Below, in pieces: positions 49,837 to 63,246 of a stretch of DNA of 64,000 nt (positions are counted from its first letter, which is position 1; every line of letters starts with the position of its first letter). The notes under the pieces were generated by a model. The model saw nothing but the letters and a program-made list of their open reading frames with translations, did not search any database and had not been told where the DNA came from. The DNA comes from Yarrowia lipolytica (Eukaryota; Ascomycota; Dipodascomycetes; Dipodascales), in NCBI RefSeq assembly GCF_001761485.1, contig NC_090775.1, positions 744,001-808,000 of the forward strand, read 5' to 3'. The position numbers and the translations under genes were made by a program.

Positions 49837-51130
49837 CTGGGTTAGTCAAGGTATTGGTGAGTGGCTGCAGGCACGGACGGGAAATGTGACGACGCAGTCG
49901 CGGTGGTGAAAGGCCATAGATCTCGAGCGGACAAGATCGTCCCATCTGATGCGACGAAAGATCGCGGGATCCTGTTTGTGGCACATCAAACCCGACATCA
50001 GACACAGGCACAGACGCTGCACATGACGGTATTATAGCAAAACCATCAATTCCGAAAGTGGTTTTGGTGATGATTGCGTTCGTGTAGAATCAATATTTTG
50101 CTTGTGTCCGATCAGCCACCTTTTGATCTGTGTCGTTGTGTCCTTCTCTGAGTCCGTGTCACAAATCGTGTCGCACCAGGTTGTCCCCATATATGACACC
50201 TTTGCAGCTGTAGATGGCAATTGAAGGTGTGGTTTTGATGCGACTCATTCTGTGTCACTTGTCATCCTCCGTTCATCTCAAGTCAATGGACTCACCGTCT
50301 CCTAGTCCACTTGTTACTCACCTCAGTCGTGTTCACACCGTGATAGTTATGTTAACGTGGGAGTTTACTTTGGTGTGCTGTTCAGAAGCCGGCCGGGTAA
50401 TGCCACGTAAGAGTCACGTGAATCTAAGGGGAGGGGTGGTTGGGTGGCAACAGACGAGATTAACAGACCAATATAGATCAGGGCTAGGGTACGAGGCCCC
50501 TCAAACAAATAATTTTACCGTCCAGTAAATTTTCCACCCTCCTTTGCCCCTTCTACTCGTTCAATACATCCCCATCTCCACCGTTCTCTTCAGATATAGA
50601 TCTCTTCGCTGAAAGCGTAATGTGGTGTTGTTCAGCCTTGAAGCAGGAAGTGTATTTGGCGGTGTGAAATAGTTCTGACAGCAACGCGAGCCACGCGAAA
50701 GGGAACGACAGGCACTCAAAATGACGTGGTAAAGGTCCTGTTTTTTTACACATGATTAAATGAGAAGATTGTGGCTTATTTATATATTTTTTCTTGCAGA
50801 AATCACCCCATTTCGACAAAATCATTACTGTTTTGGCGCATGGTACATTCCGCCGTGCGAGTCAAACGCGTCGACGTGTTAGGAGTGCGAGTGCCAGTAC
50901 AAGTGTCGGTTGTATAACTAAGTACAGGTGGTACGAGTGCGAGTACGTACCTTGTAGTAACCATGATCGTCGTTTGTTGAGTCTGAGAATATTGATTGTC
51001 TTCTACTTGTACTTGTACTACCAGTGTAAGTACTACCAGTTTGTACGATAGTCGTATCTATGTACTATCTTTCAGTATTGTACAGCACATACTTTACATG
51101 ATTATTGATAATGCAAAAAAACTGAAAGAA

Positions 51131-51199
51131 ATATGAGAAATAGAATATTGTAAATATGAGCGATAGAATATTGTAAATATGAGCGATAGAATATTGTAT
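51131..51199. repeat. 23-bp tandem repeat (three units)
   Basis: ATATGAGCGATAGAATATTG plus TAA repeats at 51131-51153 (two changes), 51154-51176 and 51177-51199 (last base changed). AT-rich and non-coding. Confidence 0.88.
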
Positions 51200-52820
51200 A
51201 TATTTGTCGTGGTGTGTGCAGATGGTGTTGTCCAGCAAGACAAGTTCTTCAAAGAATAACAGCGTAGTCCATACTCGTACTACATACATCAAGACCCCAT
51301 ACAATCATTGTCTTCGTTATCAGTTCTTGTACCCGTATCTACTGTACATACTTGTATCTTCATTGCCATTGTTGTATCTAAACTACTGGAAGTCTCTGGA
51401 GCAAGATTGAGAGTGGTATGTGTCGACCCTTGAGGGCCGATGCAACCTATAGGGGATGCGGTCGGATTGACAGACCGCCTACTGCCAATGTTTGTTACTG
51501 CTCTGCTATCCGTCTACGGAGCTACTCCACCAACTCACCAACGTACCCACCATCTGCCAATACGCTACTCCTCCCTAGATCTAAATCGCGAGCTTCGAAA
51601 AGTGGGTGAGACATGTCCTCAACTGTCCCCGACCACGCTGGTGTCCGTATGGAATACGTCGTGGCTGTAAGACACAACAATCTCCCCGCTCGTATTCCGA
51701 CAGATCCACCGGGCCACTCTTGGACGAGCCGCGCGTGCAAAACACAATATGCTCCGAGACCCGACCTTGGCATCTGGATCTTGCTCTTGCGATACGACTA
51801 CTGTGCCCGTAAAGCTCCCATATAGATACATGCTCGCGCCTCGATAGGCTTATACGGGGGTTGCGTTTTTTTGGGGGTAAAAAAAAGGATACAAAAAAGG
51901 GTAAAAAAAATAGTACGTACCTTATTAGCGACGCACGTACGTGGGCTGCGTCCATCAACCCCGCCCATCAATCCATGGAATCTTTGCCGTGAGACACACA
52001 AGTTTCAGACTTGCTCCTTTTGAGTCTTCTCATCATTTACGACAGTTCTTTTTCCACCCACAGCCATCCGACTTGTGCATCTCCGTATCCTAGCCGAGCC
52101 CATTCGGGGTGCATGACAACTGCGGGATCTTGGGGGTAGAGTGTTTAGCGAAATTAATATATGCAGTATAGTGCAGGATGAGCTAAGAAGCATTCTACAA
52201 ACAGTTGTATACAGGCACCAGACATTTATATAGTTATTGGGAAACGTCGAGTGGCGTAAGATGGCGGTGCCCTGGAGCCACTCACACATGTATCATAGGT
52301 TTAATAAGTCCCGCACGGGTCGTTTCTAATGTAATGTCTCATGTCTAAGAACCACGGTGTATTCACCGAACTATCCTTGAGATACTCATTGCTCATCGCT
52401 ACGGGCTCGACGCTGGCATTTTTTCTCCGATAATTTCACGGTGGACGTACCCACAGGCCATCCCTTCTGCTTTGGGAACTCGCGTATCCAGCGAAAAGCC
52501 CTGCGGCATTCTGGGGACCGAGAATTAGTGTTGATGCTAGCGCAAGGCTTGTTCTTTAGTGGGCATCTACCGCAGCTACTATACACGAGCGCGACGTAGG
52601 TATAGCATGCCAAAGGCGGGTGCGATACCAGATGACGCTATAATATGCCAGATTTGCACTAGCACACATCACTGGAAGCTGTCAATTTGAAAATGTCAAT
52701 GCAGTCTCACCATTGGACGATCTTGGCACCTCCTAAACTCTGGCAATGTCTGAGCTCTTTGACACATAAGACATCAAGCAGACGGTCTAAAATCATATGC
52801 CATGTAAAGAACTACTAGTG

Positions 52821-52872
52821 CCTGTAGAAGACGCCTGTAGAAGACGCCTGTAGAAGACGCCTGTAGAAGACG
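52821..52872. repeat. 13-bp perfect tandem repeat (four units)
   Basis: CCTGTAGAAGACG occurs four times without change (52821-52833, 52834-52846, 52847-52859, 52860-52872). Perfect copies suggest a recent or unstable array. Confidence 0.92.
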
Positions 52873-54896
52873 GCTACTTGTATATTCTCACTTGTCGTGC
52901 TTCACTCACGGCTCGATGTCCACTGCTTACCTCAGCGGCAGCGGGCGGAAAAAGCCTACAAACCCCTGTCGGCCGCGTTGCACTTGTTGGGCGACGACCA
53001 AATATGAGTTGGAAAAGTTTTATCTTCGCCAGAGACGCCGTCCCATTGTTATTATTACAGAGGTCCATGAACATGAGCTTTAGATCAGATCTGCACGTGG
53101 CGGAGCCGCCCAACCGTGTCTTTTCCCGTCGGTACGAGCTGATAAGCTGCACCTCACCAACAATCATGACATGAGGTCTTGTATGCAAGGGAGACGTCGG
53201 AGTGCTTCGGCAGGCTTCGGTTAGGGCTTGGCTGGAGGCTAGCGACTGCAGTGGCGGAGTCCTCGTGGTCTTCCTTGATGTACCCCGTCGCATGTGAGTC
53301 TGCTATGATATATGAAACTAATTCTAATCTAGTTGCGGTTAATTTCATATCATGGTCTTTGTTTCTCCCTTATTGAATTCTATTTTTCATATCTTTGGCT
53401 GCTCCTCCCCTTTTTCGGTCTCTCCAGCAATCTTTGGCGAGTCTCGAAACCTGGAGGAAAACCTGTAGACAACCTGCGCGAAACGACGGCCAAAAACAGT
53501 GAAACTTGAGCCGAAAAAGCATGGAAAATCACACGTGACCATCGCATTTGGACTTTCCCATCGTTGCCAGCAACTCCACGTGTTTGGTCACTTGTAGAGG
53601 TTTCGGTACTGTAGCTCTAGCTAGTCCATCGTACGTGTTCACCTGTGGAGACCCGACCCTTGAAGTGCGATACTCTACAGTGCACCAAGAGTACACCGAA
53701 ACCAAAAGCAACCGAGTGTTGATCCCTCAATGGTTGGGGGAAATGTTTCACAGAGCGAGGGCACGAAAGAAGGGGTTGGAAGAAGCAATCACCAGTTTTG
53801 CCAACGGTATTTACAGGGTTTTGTTGCTGTTTGAGTATCGATAGTCCGACACGCAAAAATGAGCAGCACGACAATGGCGAGCCTCCTTTTTTCGTCCCTC
53901 TCTCAAGCCCCCCCGCCCATTCAGACTTTGTGCCAAAAGAACTGCGAAACCAAAGAAAATAAACGTGTATCCGGGCCGTTTCCTTTCTTAGGGCAAAGCC
54001 AAACGGAACGGAGTTGAGGTCAACTTGTATGTGATTTGGAGAAGCGCAACAAGGGCGACAACAGTAGGGTTTCGTTTCATAGCTTTTCGGTTATCGGTTT
54101 TATTTGTTTGATTTTTGTCTCGCACGAGATAGAAGCCATGTTTGGGTCTGAAATGTCGCTCATACAGCTCTTCGAATCGGACGTCTTCTTCTTCTTTATA
54201 GCTCCCGGTCTTTGTTTTTTGTTCCGTCGTTTTCGCTAAAAAGAAAAAGTGACATGCTTGTTTTTTGGGCTCCCTTGTTCTGCTCTCTCCAAAAGTGCAG
54301 CGTTAGGGTTGACAGGCATTAGACTCAGCGCTTGGTAACTTCTTAAATAAAGGTGAACCTAGAGAAAGTTTGGAGGAGAAAAAAAATAACAGTCCACCAG
54401 GTGGCGCCATGGGGGTTGAAGAGGGGCCATATTCTTGCGGGTATGGGCAGCTGGGGGGTCACAGCATTGATTCCCCCAAACTCCCGTTCCATTCGGCCCA
54501 CAGGGAGCGCCCCAGGTCGCCTTCTTCCGGCCCCCCACACGTCCACTTCCAGACAGCAATCATAGGCATCAGACTAAGCGACAAAGTTCACTATATGTGA
54601 GAAGGACCACAAGGTTGGAGCCAACGAGCCAACGACCCGGCAGAGTTTGGGCAGACGAGCAGCAGACAAGCAAGCCAGTTGGACCCAAGCTCCAATCCCA
54701 GCTCTATCAGCGTCTTGTTTTGTCCTCTCTCTTCCCACTCCACCGTCAAACTCAAAACCCCGGCGCCATCTATCAAAAGAGCCTCTTTCGCTCGTCTTCT
54801 CTTCATCCACATCATCATTAGACGACCAAAAAAAAACTGACCGCGAGAAGAAAAAACTGACCGACGCAACGCCGTCAGTATAGCTATCACCCCACA

Positions 54897-54943
54897 TACG
54901 CACGCACGCACACACACACATACACACAACCCAAACACACACA

Positions 54944-54997
<54 letters not shown>

Positions 54998-55050
54998 CAC
55001 CACACACACACACACACAACACACACACACACAACACACACACACACACA
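54897..55050 (+). repeat. CA microsatellite forming the leader of the WC-2-like gene
   Basis: About 150 bases of almost pure (CA)n with occasional AA or T interruptions, ending exactly at the ATG (55051). A leader of this type would be unstructured and free of G. Confidence 0.9.
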
Positions 55051-57263
55051 ATGACGACATTCAACCCCAACGATATGGGCCATGGAGGGCCCGAGATGCA
55101 CTTTGTGCCCGGGATGGATGATCCTTCTCTCTACCAGCACAATATGCTCGACCTTAGCCATCCATTGGACCTGCAGTACTCATCCCGGCTCATGGGCTTT
55201 CCCAACTACGACTCCATGAACGACCATATGGACCCGAGCCAGCTGCCTCCCACAATCGCACCAATGGACGCCTACAACGACCCCACCTACATCCCAGAAG
55301 ACTCGCAACTGCTGGGCTCATCCATGCCCATGCGAACCGACTCGGCCACGTCCGATGACAGCGCTTCCCGGGGCTTGCTCTCCAATGCCTACTCGTCTGC
55401 AACGTCGCAATCGTCGCAGACACCCCCCATTCAACGAGAGCCCGGATACATGAACCCCACCGCCATGGTGGACCAAGTGCTGGAGGGCACGATTTCTTCT
55501 TCTAACACCAAGCAATCCATTCCCCCTGTCGATGCTGTCCCCCAATCCGTGCCTAGAAAGGCTGTCGAGGCCTCCATTTCTGCCCGACCGGACGAAATTG
55601 CCGATGCCATCTTCCTGGTGAACCCTACGGGGAAAATTGTTCACTGTAACACTATTGTTTCCACCCTGCTGGGTTGGTCCAAAGATAAACTTGTCGGGGC
55701 AGACATTCGAACGACTTTGCATCCCGAGGATGTCAACAAGTGAGTATTTATTGTCGTTACGCTATTATATTTGATGTTATGCAAGCATGTCTGGTTGGTC
55801 GTTCCGGACCCCAGTCCTCTCTTCGCGCCTGAAAAAAGAAAAAGGATAAACAATCCCATGTGACCCGTTCTTGCTTGATTTGAATCACACCGAACACAAC
55901 TCTTGTTTGCTACCATCGAGGTGGTTTATTATGGCTGGTGCTATTTGTTGCTCTTACTCAGATGTCTTTGTTTCACAAGACCTATTTTGTTTCTATGTCT
56001 CTTCTTCATTTTGTGATATTGTTACTCTTTTATTCTTCCGGCATGTTTTTTACCTGTTTTATCTGAAAAAAACACCGGGATACCCCCCCTCAACCCTCAA
56101 CACTTTTACTGATATTCCACTTCAACTCCTTACAAGAACGGCTTAAGGCTATTGTTTGATTGCAGCGCAGGCTTGTATGTCTCTCAGGCTTGCTGTGCGT
56201 CCCATGTGCGCTTTACTCTGTGTGCTACTACTGTACGCTATCTCTGTGCTACATTGAATAGCAACTTTGTCCCCATGCTGCTTGCATTGTTTTATCCTTC
56301 TCTCCCTATTCTCCTTCAACCTGTAAAGTCTCATTTCTCCCCTTATTCCTTTTCTTTCCTGTTACCCTTTTCTTCCCTCCACTTCCACATGAGTCTAGAC
56401 ATCGAAAACGCTTAGTCTTCTGGTTGTCGTTTCACGTTCCAACGCATTTGCTCGTGTTTACATTCTTGTTTCTACCACACTCCTCACACTACTCTCCAAA
56501 AGTGCATGAACACTACTAACCTCCCAGTTTTTATAATACCCTCCATGATGCCGTAACGCGCTCTCGAAAGTTCAAATCACATACCCGTTTTTCCAAGGTC
56601 GGGGGTTCTGCGCCCGTCTTTGAGCTTTTCGAGGTGATTGGCACGCCATACTCCTCAGACCTGGCCGACTCCGCTACACTTGATTCCTCGCAATCCGAAT
56701 GCCGAGGCGTGGTGCTCAACTGCCGGCCCTACCCCAGCCAACAGGCGGCTCAATTCGACGGCTTCTTGCAGCTGAGCTCCGACAACCTGTGGCTGAAGCG
56801 CCAGCTGAACCGCGTGAGCACCAATCTAACGCCTGAGGCGGTGTCTTTTAACGACGCCAGCGCCCGGCTTAAGGGACCTCCCGGAGTCTCCGAATGGGTG
56901 GATGATATGATGCACATGTCATCCGAGAGTGGTTGGGGCTCTCCTGCCTCAGACGCCTCGGATGCCCAGGATCCTCCAGACCTACTTAAATTTTACTATC
57001 CCGATCGTACTGACGAGGCCAACAAGGTCGTGACCTCCGCACCGTCTTCCACCTCCACGGGCTCCAACAGGCCCAGCAAGAAGGATAAGCGGGTGCGTAA
57101 GCCCACCTCCAAGACCAAGGAGGGCGACTACATCTGCACCGAGTGCGGCACCATGAACTCTCCTGAGTGGAGAAAGGGTCCCCAGGGCCGAAAGACCCTG
57201 TGTAATGCTTGCGGACTGAGATGGTCTAAGCAGGCCAAGAAGCAGCAGCAGCAGGCGCATTAG
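55051..57263 (+). CDS. WC-2-like PAS / GATA zinc-finger transcription factor (two exons)
   Basis: Exons 55051-55739 and 56528-57263 give 474 aa. The 788-nt intron begins GTGAGT and ends TACTAACCTCCCAG. The joined frame reads [21 protein letters not shown] through the PAS domain, supporting the junction. N-terminal 180 residues: Ser/Pro/Met-rich. PAS: about 185-350, starting [19 protein letters not shown]. Linker: Ser/Asp-rich. GATA finger: about 432-457, C-x2-C-x18-C-x2-C, with [20 protein letters not shown]. The 18-residue loop and SPEWRKGP words are those of fungal White Collar-2 proteins, which pair with a photoreceptor (WC-1) to control light and clock genes. No LOV-type cysteine motif is present, so it is not itself a flavin photoreceptor. 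Whether this yeast has a WC-1 partner cannot be told from the window, so a light role is unproven. Confidence 0.85.
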
Positions 57264-58779
57264 AGGTCGCACGAGCCACGTGACTGGCGCCGGAAGTTGC
57301 TGCCGCAACAGTCTTGCCGCTCCTCTCTTCTCCAAAGGGACCCTGAACATGTAGTAGCCCCGCATTCTATTTCCTACATTCATGATCTATCAGGGAATAT
57401 AGTATTTATTCATTAGTGTTGACACAAGAGTATTTGTACCATTGTTCTTGCAGTATAGAGCAGACCGACGTGTGTCTTCTGTTACTTAAGAGATGATACT
57501 CTCATTCTATAACCAGAGTATACGGCCACACGTTCGTAGTTCATAGCTACTGTACATACTGCACAACAGCTCGGGAGTCTGGTTTCTCCTGACGGAAGCG
57601 GCTACTGTGCTTTTGGAACATTTCGGAAGCGTTGACGGCTAGGCAGCAACTCTAACCCATGTGTTCATCCCTCCGGTTGGTCACTTGCCGCTGTCACTCT
57701 TTGGCTTTCGGGATTATTCTCGGCACAATCCTATGCCTCTTGTACATACTGTACTTTATCTTTTCATGTATGAACGGAAACTATATATATACTGTACTTT
57801 TAGTAGAAGGGAGAATCAGGAGACTGTGGGAATTGTTCAGAAGCTTGCGTAAACCGCGGCCACCGCGGAACTTGTCTTTTTGCTTCAGACTAGTTTTTTA
57901 TTTGCTGCCCAATCGAGTATTTCTACCCAGGCTTTAAGGGTGATGTGCGAGATATATACCGGTCCAAGTCTTGTACTCGTACTGTGGTAGAGTATGTACT
58001 GTACATATTGTAAGTTGATAACACCAGGTGAAACAGTGAAGAAAAAAAAAGGGGGGAAAAAAACAGCCTTCCATCAGGGGCCTACAAGAGTAGCAAGAAC
58101 CGTTGGGTTGCTAATCGAACTGAACTGTTGTGGCTTGCACCAGAGTACATCCCTTGTCGTCATGGAGATAAGAGGGAACAAGTGGTGGTGTATACAGACG
58201 ACAAGTTGCAGAGATCTGCCGCTCGGGAGTGGTTAATTTCCGACCTGCCGCCGTCAAGTTGGTCGAGCTTGTGCTTATGACTTCTGGCACTAGTCTAACG
58301 GCGTCATTAGTGGATAATTATTAGAATAGCAACTGTGAAATATGTACTTAACGGCAATTACCAGCAGATTATGTTCCCCGCGGAAATGATAAGACAAGAA
58401 TTGATAACAGTAATGACACTTGACCAAAGTACACTCGACAGCAATTAACAAATTAACAGCAAAATCAACCGCAAGCTTTTTTCTCCGACTCTTGCTTGCA
58501 GAGTAGAGCAAACGAGATTGGTAGGTCGCGTGACCGTATGTACATACAATACAAGTACAAAAGGGAGACTTGGAGAAGAAGGGTTTGAAGACGCCTTCCG
58601 ATGGGCACTTGTTTGCCATCCTTATCAAGCTTTTCCGTTCATTTGGTCAACTACAGGTTCAGAAATGTTCATTGATTCCGATAGTAAGACCAATAATGCA
58701 ATGAAGACGTGAACCAGATCATGCAATGTGTTTCTAGAAGAAATAAAAAAATTCCAACTTCGGAGGCTGCAATGTAATT

Positions 58780-58816
58780 GTATACACCTGTCGTATACAC
58801 CTGTCGTACACCTGTC
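58780..58816. repeat. 13-bp tandem repeat, last unit shortened
   Basis: GTATACACCTGTC at 58780-58792 and 58793-58805, then GTACACCTGTC at 58806-58816. Confidence 0.85.
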
Positions 58817-61800
58817 GTATGCAACTAATCGGACCATAGCCTCCACATTTACAGTCTCATCACTCGTATCTCCTTGTAGGTTCTGGTGGTACTTCCTCCT
58901 CGAGAAGGAGTTTAGTTACGATGGATTGTAAGATGAGTTCTCAAAATGACAACTCAGCCGCCACGATAATGAGACTGAGAAAAAGATTACAGCACCCAGG
59001 ATTCTCGTATGGTCTCCCACTACAATACTAACCTAGGCTTCTCTGGTGCTTGAACTATGGCTGATCGGACGGGAAGCCGTATTTTCACCAGGATATGGCC
59101 GTTGAGTTCGGGGGTGCGTTGAGCTACTACAACTGGCCATATGTTTTTGAAAGCAATAGATGGGTATTTTAGGACAGATAAAAGATAAATGCCTGACTTT
59201 TCGTACATTATCGGATTTCTAATAAAAAATTGCGAAAATACATTATTTTGTAGATAGAAATACATTATATATCTTTTGAGCCACTTTTAACACCTCCACA
59301 TGTTTTAACTTTGACCCAGAATTCATCTAGAGGCTGTAATACGACTTTTAAAAAATCTTGATGATTCCCAAAAATATCGAAATCGTGAAGAGCAGAATTT
59401 TCGGAGAAATAATGATATGACATGAAATTTAAGAGAAAATTATTTAGATGTATGTACTTTTTATCTCGATATCTCAACCACATTTGGTGCTGGCTCTTAA
59501 TATCAATCAGGTTGATTTTGACATCGCCAATAACGAGGCCAGAACTGTATGAATCAGACTCGGGACTTTTTTAAATACAATGAATTGAACCAAAAAGAGC
59601 TATCTAGAACTCCCGGTGCTCTCTTCAGATCCCAGTCGGTATTTAGAGCGTCTGGTTGTTCCACTGCAACCCCCAGAGTATCAATGCTCACTGCCCTTTT
59701 AGTGATAAAACTAGAAGTGATATCATTCCACTGAGTTCAACTCAGCCCAATATTTACAAATGTGGACTTCCCTCTGCCTCTAATTATCCCATAACTCTTG
59801 TTTTTGCAGATAACATCCTCCCTCTAGCAGAGCCATGACATGAAGCTGCGTTCCATAGGGAATACGAGTCCCTTGAGTTCCCAGAGTTATGAATATGAAT
59901 TAATATAGTCGGATCCATTTCATCGTAAAACCCAGCTGCGTTCGTACCATTTTACTTCGTTGCCACAGACGTTACACATACGCCTTACTATATATCGTAC
60001 TCTGAAGCCATTCATAATGAGATCTTGAAACAGTATAAATGTGTTGGAACCACCATCACCCATAGGTATAGGTAATTTTACAATAGTCATCTTTGGTTTG
60101 AACTTTTCCTGTTCAACTTGATGCCCTCACAGTATTTGTAGTAACCCTGACTAACCCTGGCATAACTGAGAGGGACATAAACAGGCATAGCTGTGCAAGC
60201 AGGGCTGGTAAAGGAAGCTGTGAGGACAGGAAGAGAGATGAGCAAAGGACAATCAGCCAGCTAAAGACCCCGCCTGTCGTTTTTACAACAATTCAAGGTA
60301 TTCAGGTCTTCAGTAACTAACATGAGTTTAGTTGGGGAGTAGAAGAGGTTGAGTTCAAGACTAGAGTACGTCTAACAATACGCTGGTGAAGACCATCCAG
60401 AGCCCTTGCGTATAGCGATTACCGTACAGTGTACCGTACTTGTAAAACATGTGATTAACCTAAGCTTCCGGAATTTCACACTAGACTTGACTTGTTTATA
60501 TGATGACATTATCTTCATGTTATTTCTTCGTGCAAGTACCCGCTCGACGGGCTGGTCATCTGTTCTTTTTTAGGCTGCTCCAATTTGGTGGGGTCGAAGT
60601 ACCTTGTATTAATACTGTGAAGATCTTTCTGAGCCTCTGTCCTATCTCAGCAGAGTGACCATTGAGTCTGTTTTGCTTGCAGTCGACCATCCTGGCAATA
60701 CAAGAAGTAGCATTCGACTTATTTCATCTTATCAGTTTGTTTGTTTTGGTTGACCTGCTAGACTTGAATTGGTACCTCTTCCTCTTGAGTCATGGCGTTC
60801 TTCTTAGGTCTAGGCAGCATTCCCGCTTATCATGCCAAGTCATTTATAGATGGGTATGATCATAAAAGACGATCGTGGTGAGACTTCTAAAGGCAGTCTG
60901 GTCTCAATGAGAGTTCTCTTAGAGTCCTCTTAGGGTGGCATTGTATCTTCAAAGGGAGATGCCCAAAATACATGTCTCACCAGCATTCCAGTATGTACAA
61001 AGTTGGTCAGGCGTCACATCACGGAAAGCCTTGGCTTCAAAACACGGCAAATATTTACACCGTAAGAAAGCTATTTGGGGCGGTGGAATGCGCCCAGACC
61101 GTGCCTCCAGCTGCCATCTCTGTATCGCGTGGAATCGCGTCTAACTGTCACTTGTCTCCCAATCTATTTCAGGAACATTCCCGAAGCCTGTTGTCAACGA
61201 ACTGTGTGGATTGTGGGATGGTTAATGGCGCTCGAACCATGTCATGGCAAAAAGGTAACGGGCGGGCCAAACTTGCCCTGAATCAGGGTCTAAATGCCTC
61301 TCTGTTTGTGTCTCACAGACCGTCGGGCGTCTGTCTTCTCATTCCAAGCAAGTCTGACACCTGAGCTATCCGCGAAGAAGTGGTAGATACAAACTCTTGG
61401 TGCGTGGTGGCTGCAGATCTACTGACGTCATTGAACGATACTAAAATGGTGTATATTGGGGTGGATGGTGCGGATCTTATTACGGTACTGTACGGTACAA
61501 ATATTGTACTTGTGGCTCCCCTTGTGCGAGTGCTTGTAGTTCCACTATCCCCCCTATTGAAGGCAGTGTTGGAATAGTGACGGTGAACTGGTTGACAGAT
61601 GTACAATACGGCATGTTACAATGACAGATGACACATTGACGGACGCATAATACAACATCAGGTAACAGTACATATTGTAGCCCTTCGGTGTAGTTAGCCC
61701 ATGGAGCACCTCTCGCACACTTTCCACAAGCTCAAACCCTGCTGGGAATTGTATCAGGACCGGATAAACACTGTCAGCCGCAGCCTGCTGAAGCTTGAAG

Positions 61801-63246
61801 GTTGGAATGGACGGTGAGACAGTCTGAAACGGGCAGAGAAGGGCACATACAGAGGTGGTGGTTGTTGCAGTGAGAGAACAGAGGTTTTAGCTTGTGTATG
61901 GACAGACATATGACCATGTTCTGACTATGAATTCGAGATGGGCACAGCTGACCGCACCTATTGCAACTGCACTTGCTTAGTCTCCTTTGGTGTGCTTATT
62001 GGTCGCTCTTCGGTGCATTCTCTGTGACGCAATGCCGCACCTGTGTGGAAGCGAAGGGAGACAGACCCAAGCTGAAGAGCTGCAACGTATACTTTTTTGC
62101 TCTACGACGGAGGCGAAGGTGACGTGAATCTGGGTCGGGTTTTATGCCATGGCTACCATACCAGACCGCACGGTGTGACTACCATTGTTTGTACACAAAC
62201 CGACTAATGTAGACTGGGGGAAACTAAGGTACTCCGCACCTCTCCGCACTGGCGCTTTGTTACTGTGGTTTGTTAGGGTGTCTTACGGTCTTTTGGTGCC
62301 TGTCAACGCCATCTTAGCCGGAAACGTCAGTTGCACTCTCCTTCGGCACCTGTCCCAATCTGACTGTTTCAGGTTTAACGACGTGAAAGAAGTCGAGCAA
62401 AATGTGTCCCAAGTGTCACGTACAAACCGCTCGGCGTGCTCCATCAACGTAGGAGGCCACTCCCGCAAGCAGTTTTCACCTGTACAAGCATGCATGGTGG
62501 CCCTGGAGTCCTGTGGCCGGGGTTCGAGAACCGGAGGGCCGCGTGGCTGGTCGCGACTGCACGATCGACACGCTACCAGTAGCTCGCGGAGCTTCCCCTC
62601 TCCTAGGTTTGACGGTGCAGTCAACAACTAAAGTGTGCGAAGCTAAGAGTGATCGTCGTGGAGCGGGGAGCCAGAAGAGAACCAGACAGGCAAGCCCAAG
62701 ATGCGGATCTTCCCGCGGTCACGGGTCGTGCCCTCACCATGTCAAGTGATGTTCTTCACCTTTGTGAAGCCCCCAATTCAGGTACTCCTGCTCCAGCCCC
62801 CACCGACTCCATCGTTTACGGGCCCCTCCACCCGACGCGAAGATTGATAACTGCAAAGACTGCATCAAACGCACCATCGACACATGGCCACCGACGGAGT
62901 CAAACCTATGATTGCCAAGGCCAACAGGTCGCATACAATGCAATAGACGGAAACTTTTGGACCTCGCTCTAGACGGGGTTTAGACGTGGTTCCAGAGACG
63001 CAAGTCGGCCCGCTCAACGCTCAATCAAAAGACCTCCGGCCACTCCTCCGATCTACACATCCCGCTCACTCCCACTCACTTGCTCGATACCTCTCCGCCC
63101 CACCATGTCACACAAAAGACACAACCGTTTGACGCGCTTAGGCTTGCATTGCGTCTACTTGTAACTGTGGGTGTACCCCTTGCTGAGATGACGATGGAGG
63201 GGTATCATCATCTGTCAGACCGGACCAGAGACTATAGCTATCGACT

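Larger units (their letters stand above)
49837..55050. other. 5.2-kb gene-poor region upstream of SEC24 and of the WC-2-like gene
   Basis: The first 0.5 kb is the SEC24 leader and promoter (possible intron). After that, only small overlapping frames without family resemblance (for example 51418-51831, 52874-53293, 53548-53844). It contains a 23-bp tandem array, a 13-bp tandem array, GTCACGTGAATC at about 50413, dense GTACTTGTACTTGTACT words at 51000-51060, A-runs at 51880-51910, and a long CA microsatellite. No tRNA, rRNA or transposon seen. Confidence 0.5.

Noticed and set aside
48841-49845. 334-codon plus-strand frame opposite SEC24
   Set aside because: His/Gly/Ser-rich mirror of the biased SEC24 N-terminal coding sequence.
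59020-59483. AT-rich pocket considered as a transposon or centromere remnant
   Set aside because: No terminal repeats, no recognisable transposase, reverse-transcriptase or LTR features, and no known centromere dyad could be identified by eye.
60972-61364. 130-codon ATG frame
   Set aside because: No family resemblance or conserved features; overlapped by comparable frames.
62185-62631. 149-codon plus-strand frame
   Set aside because: No ATG near its start and no recognisable motif; neighbouring frames are equally open.
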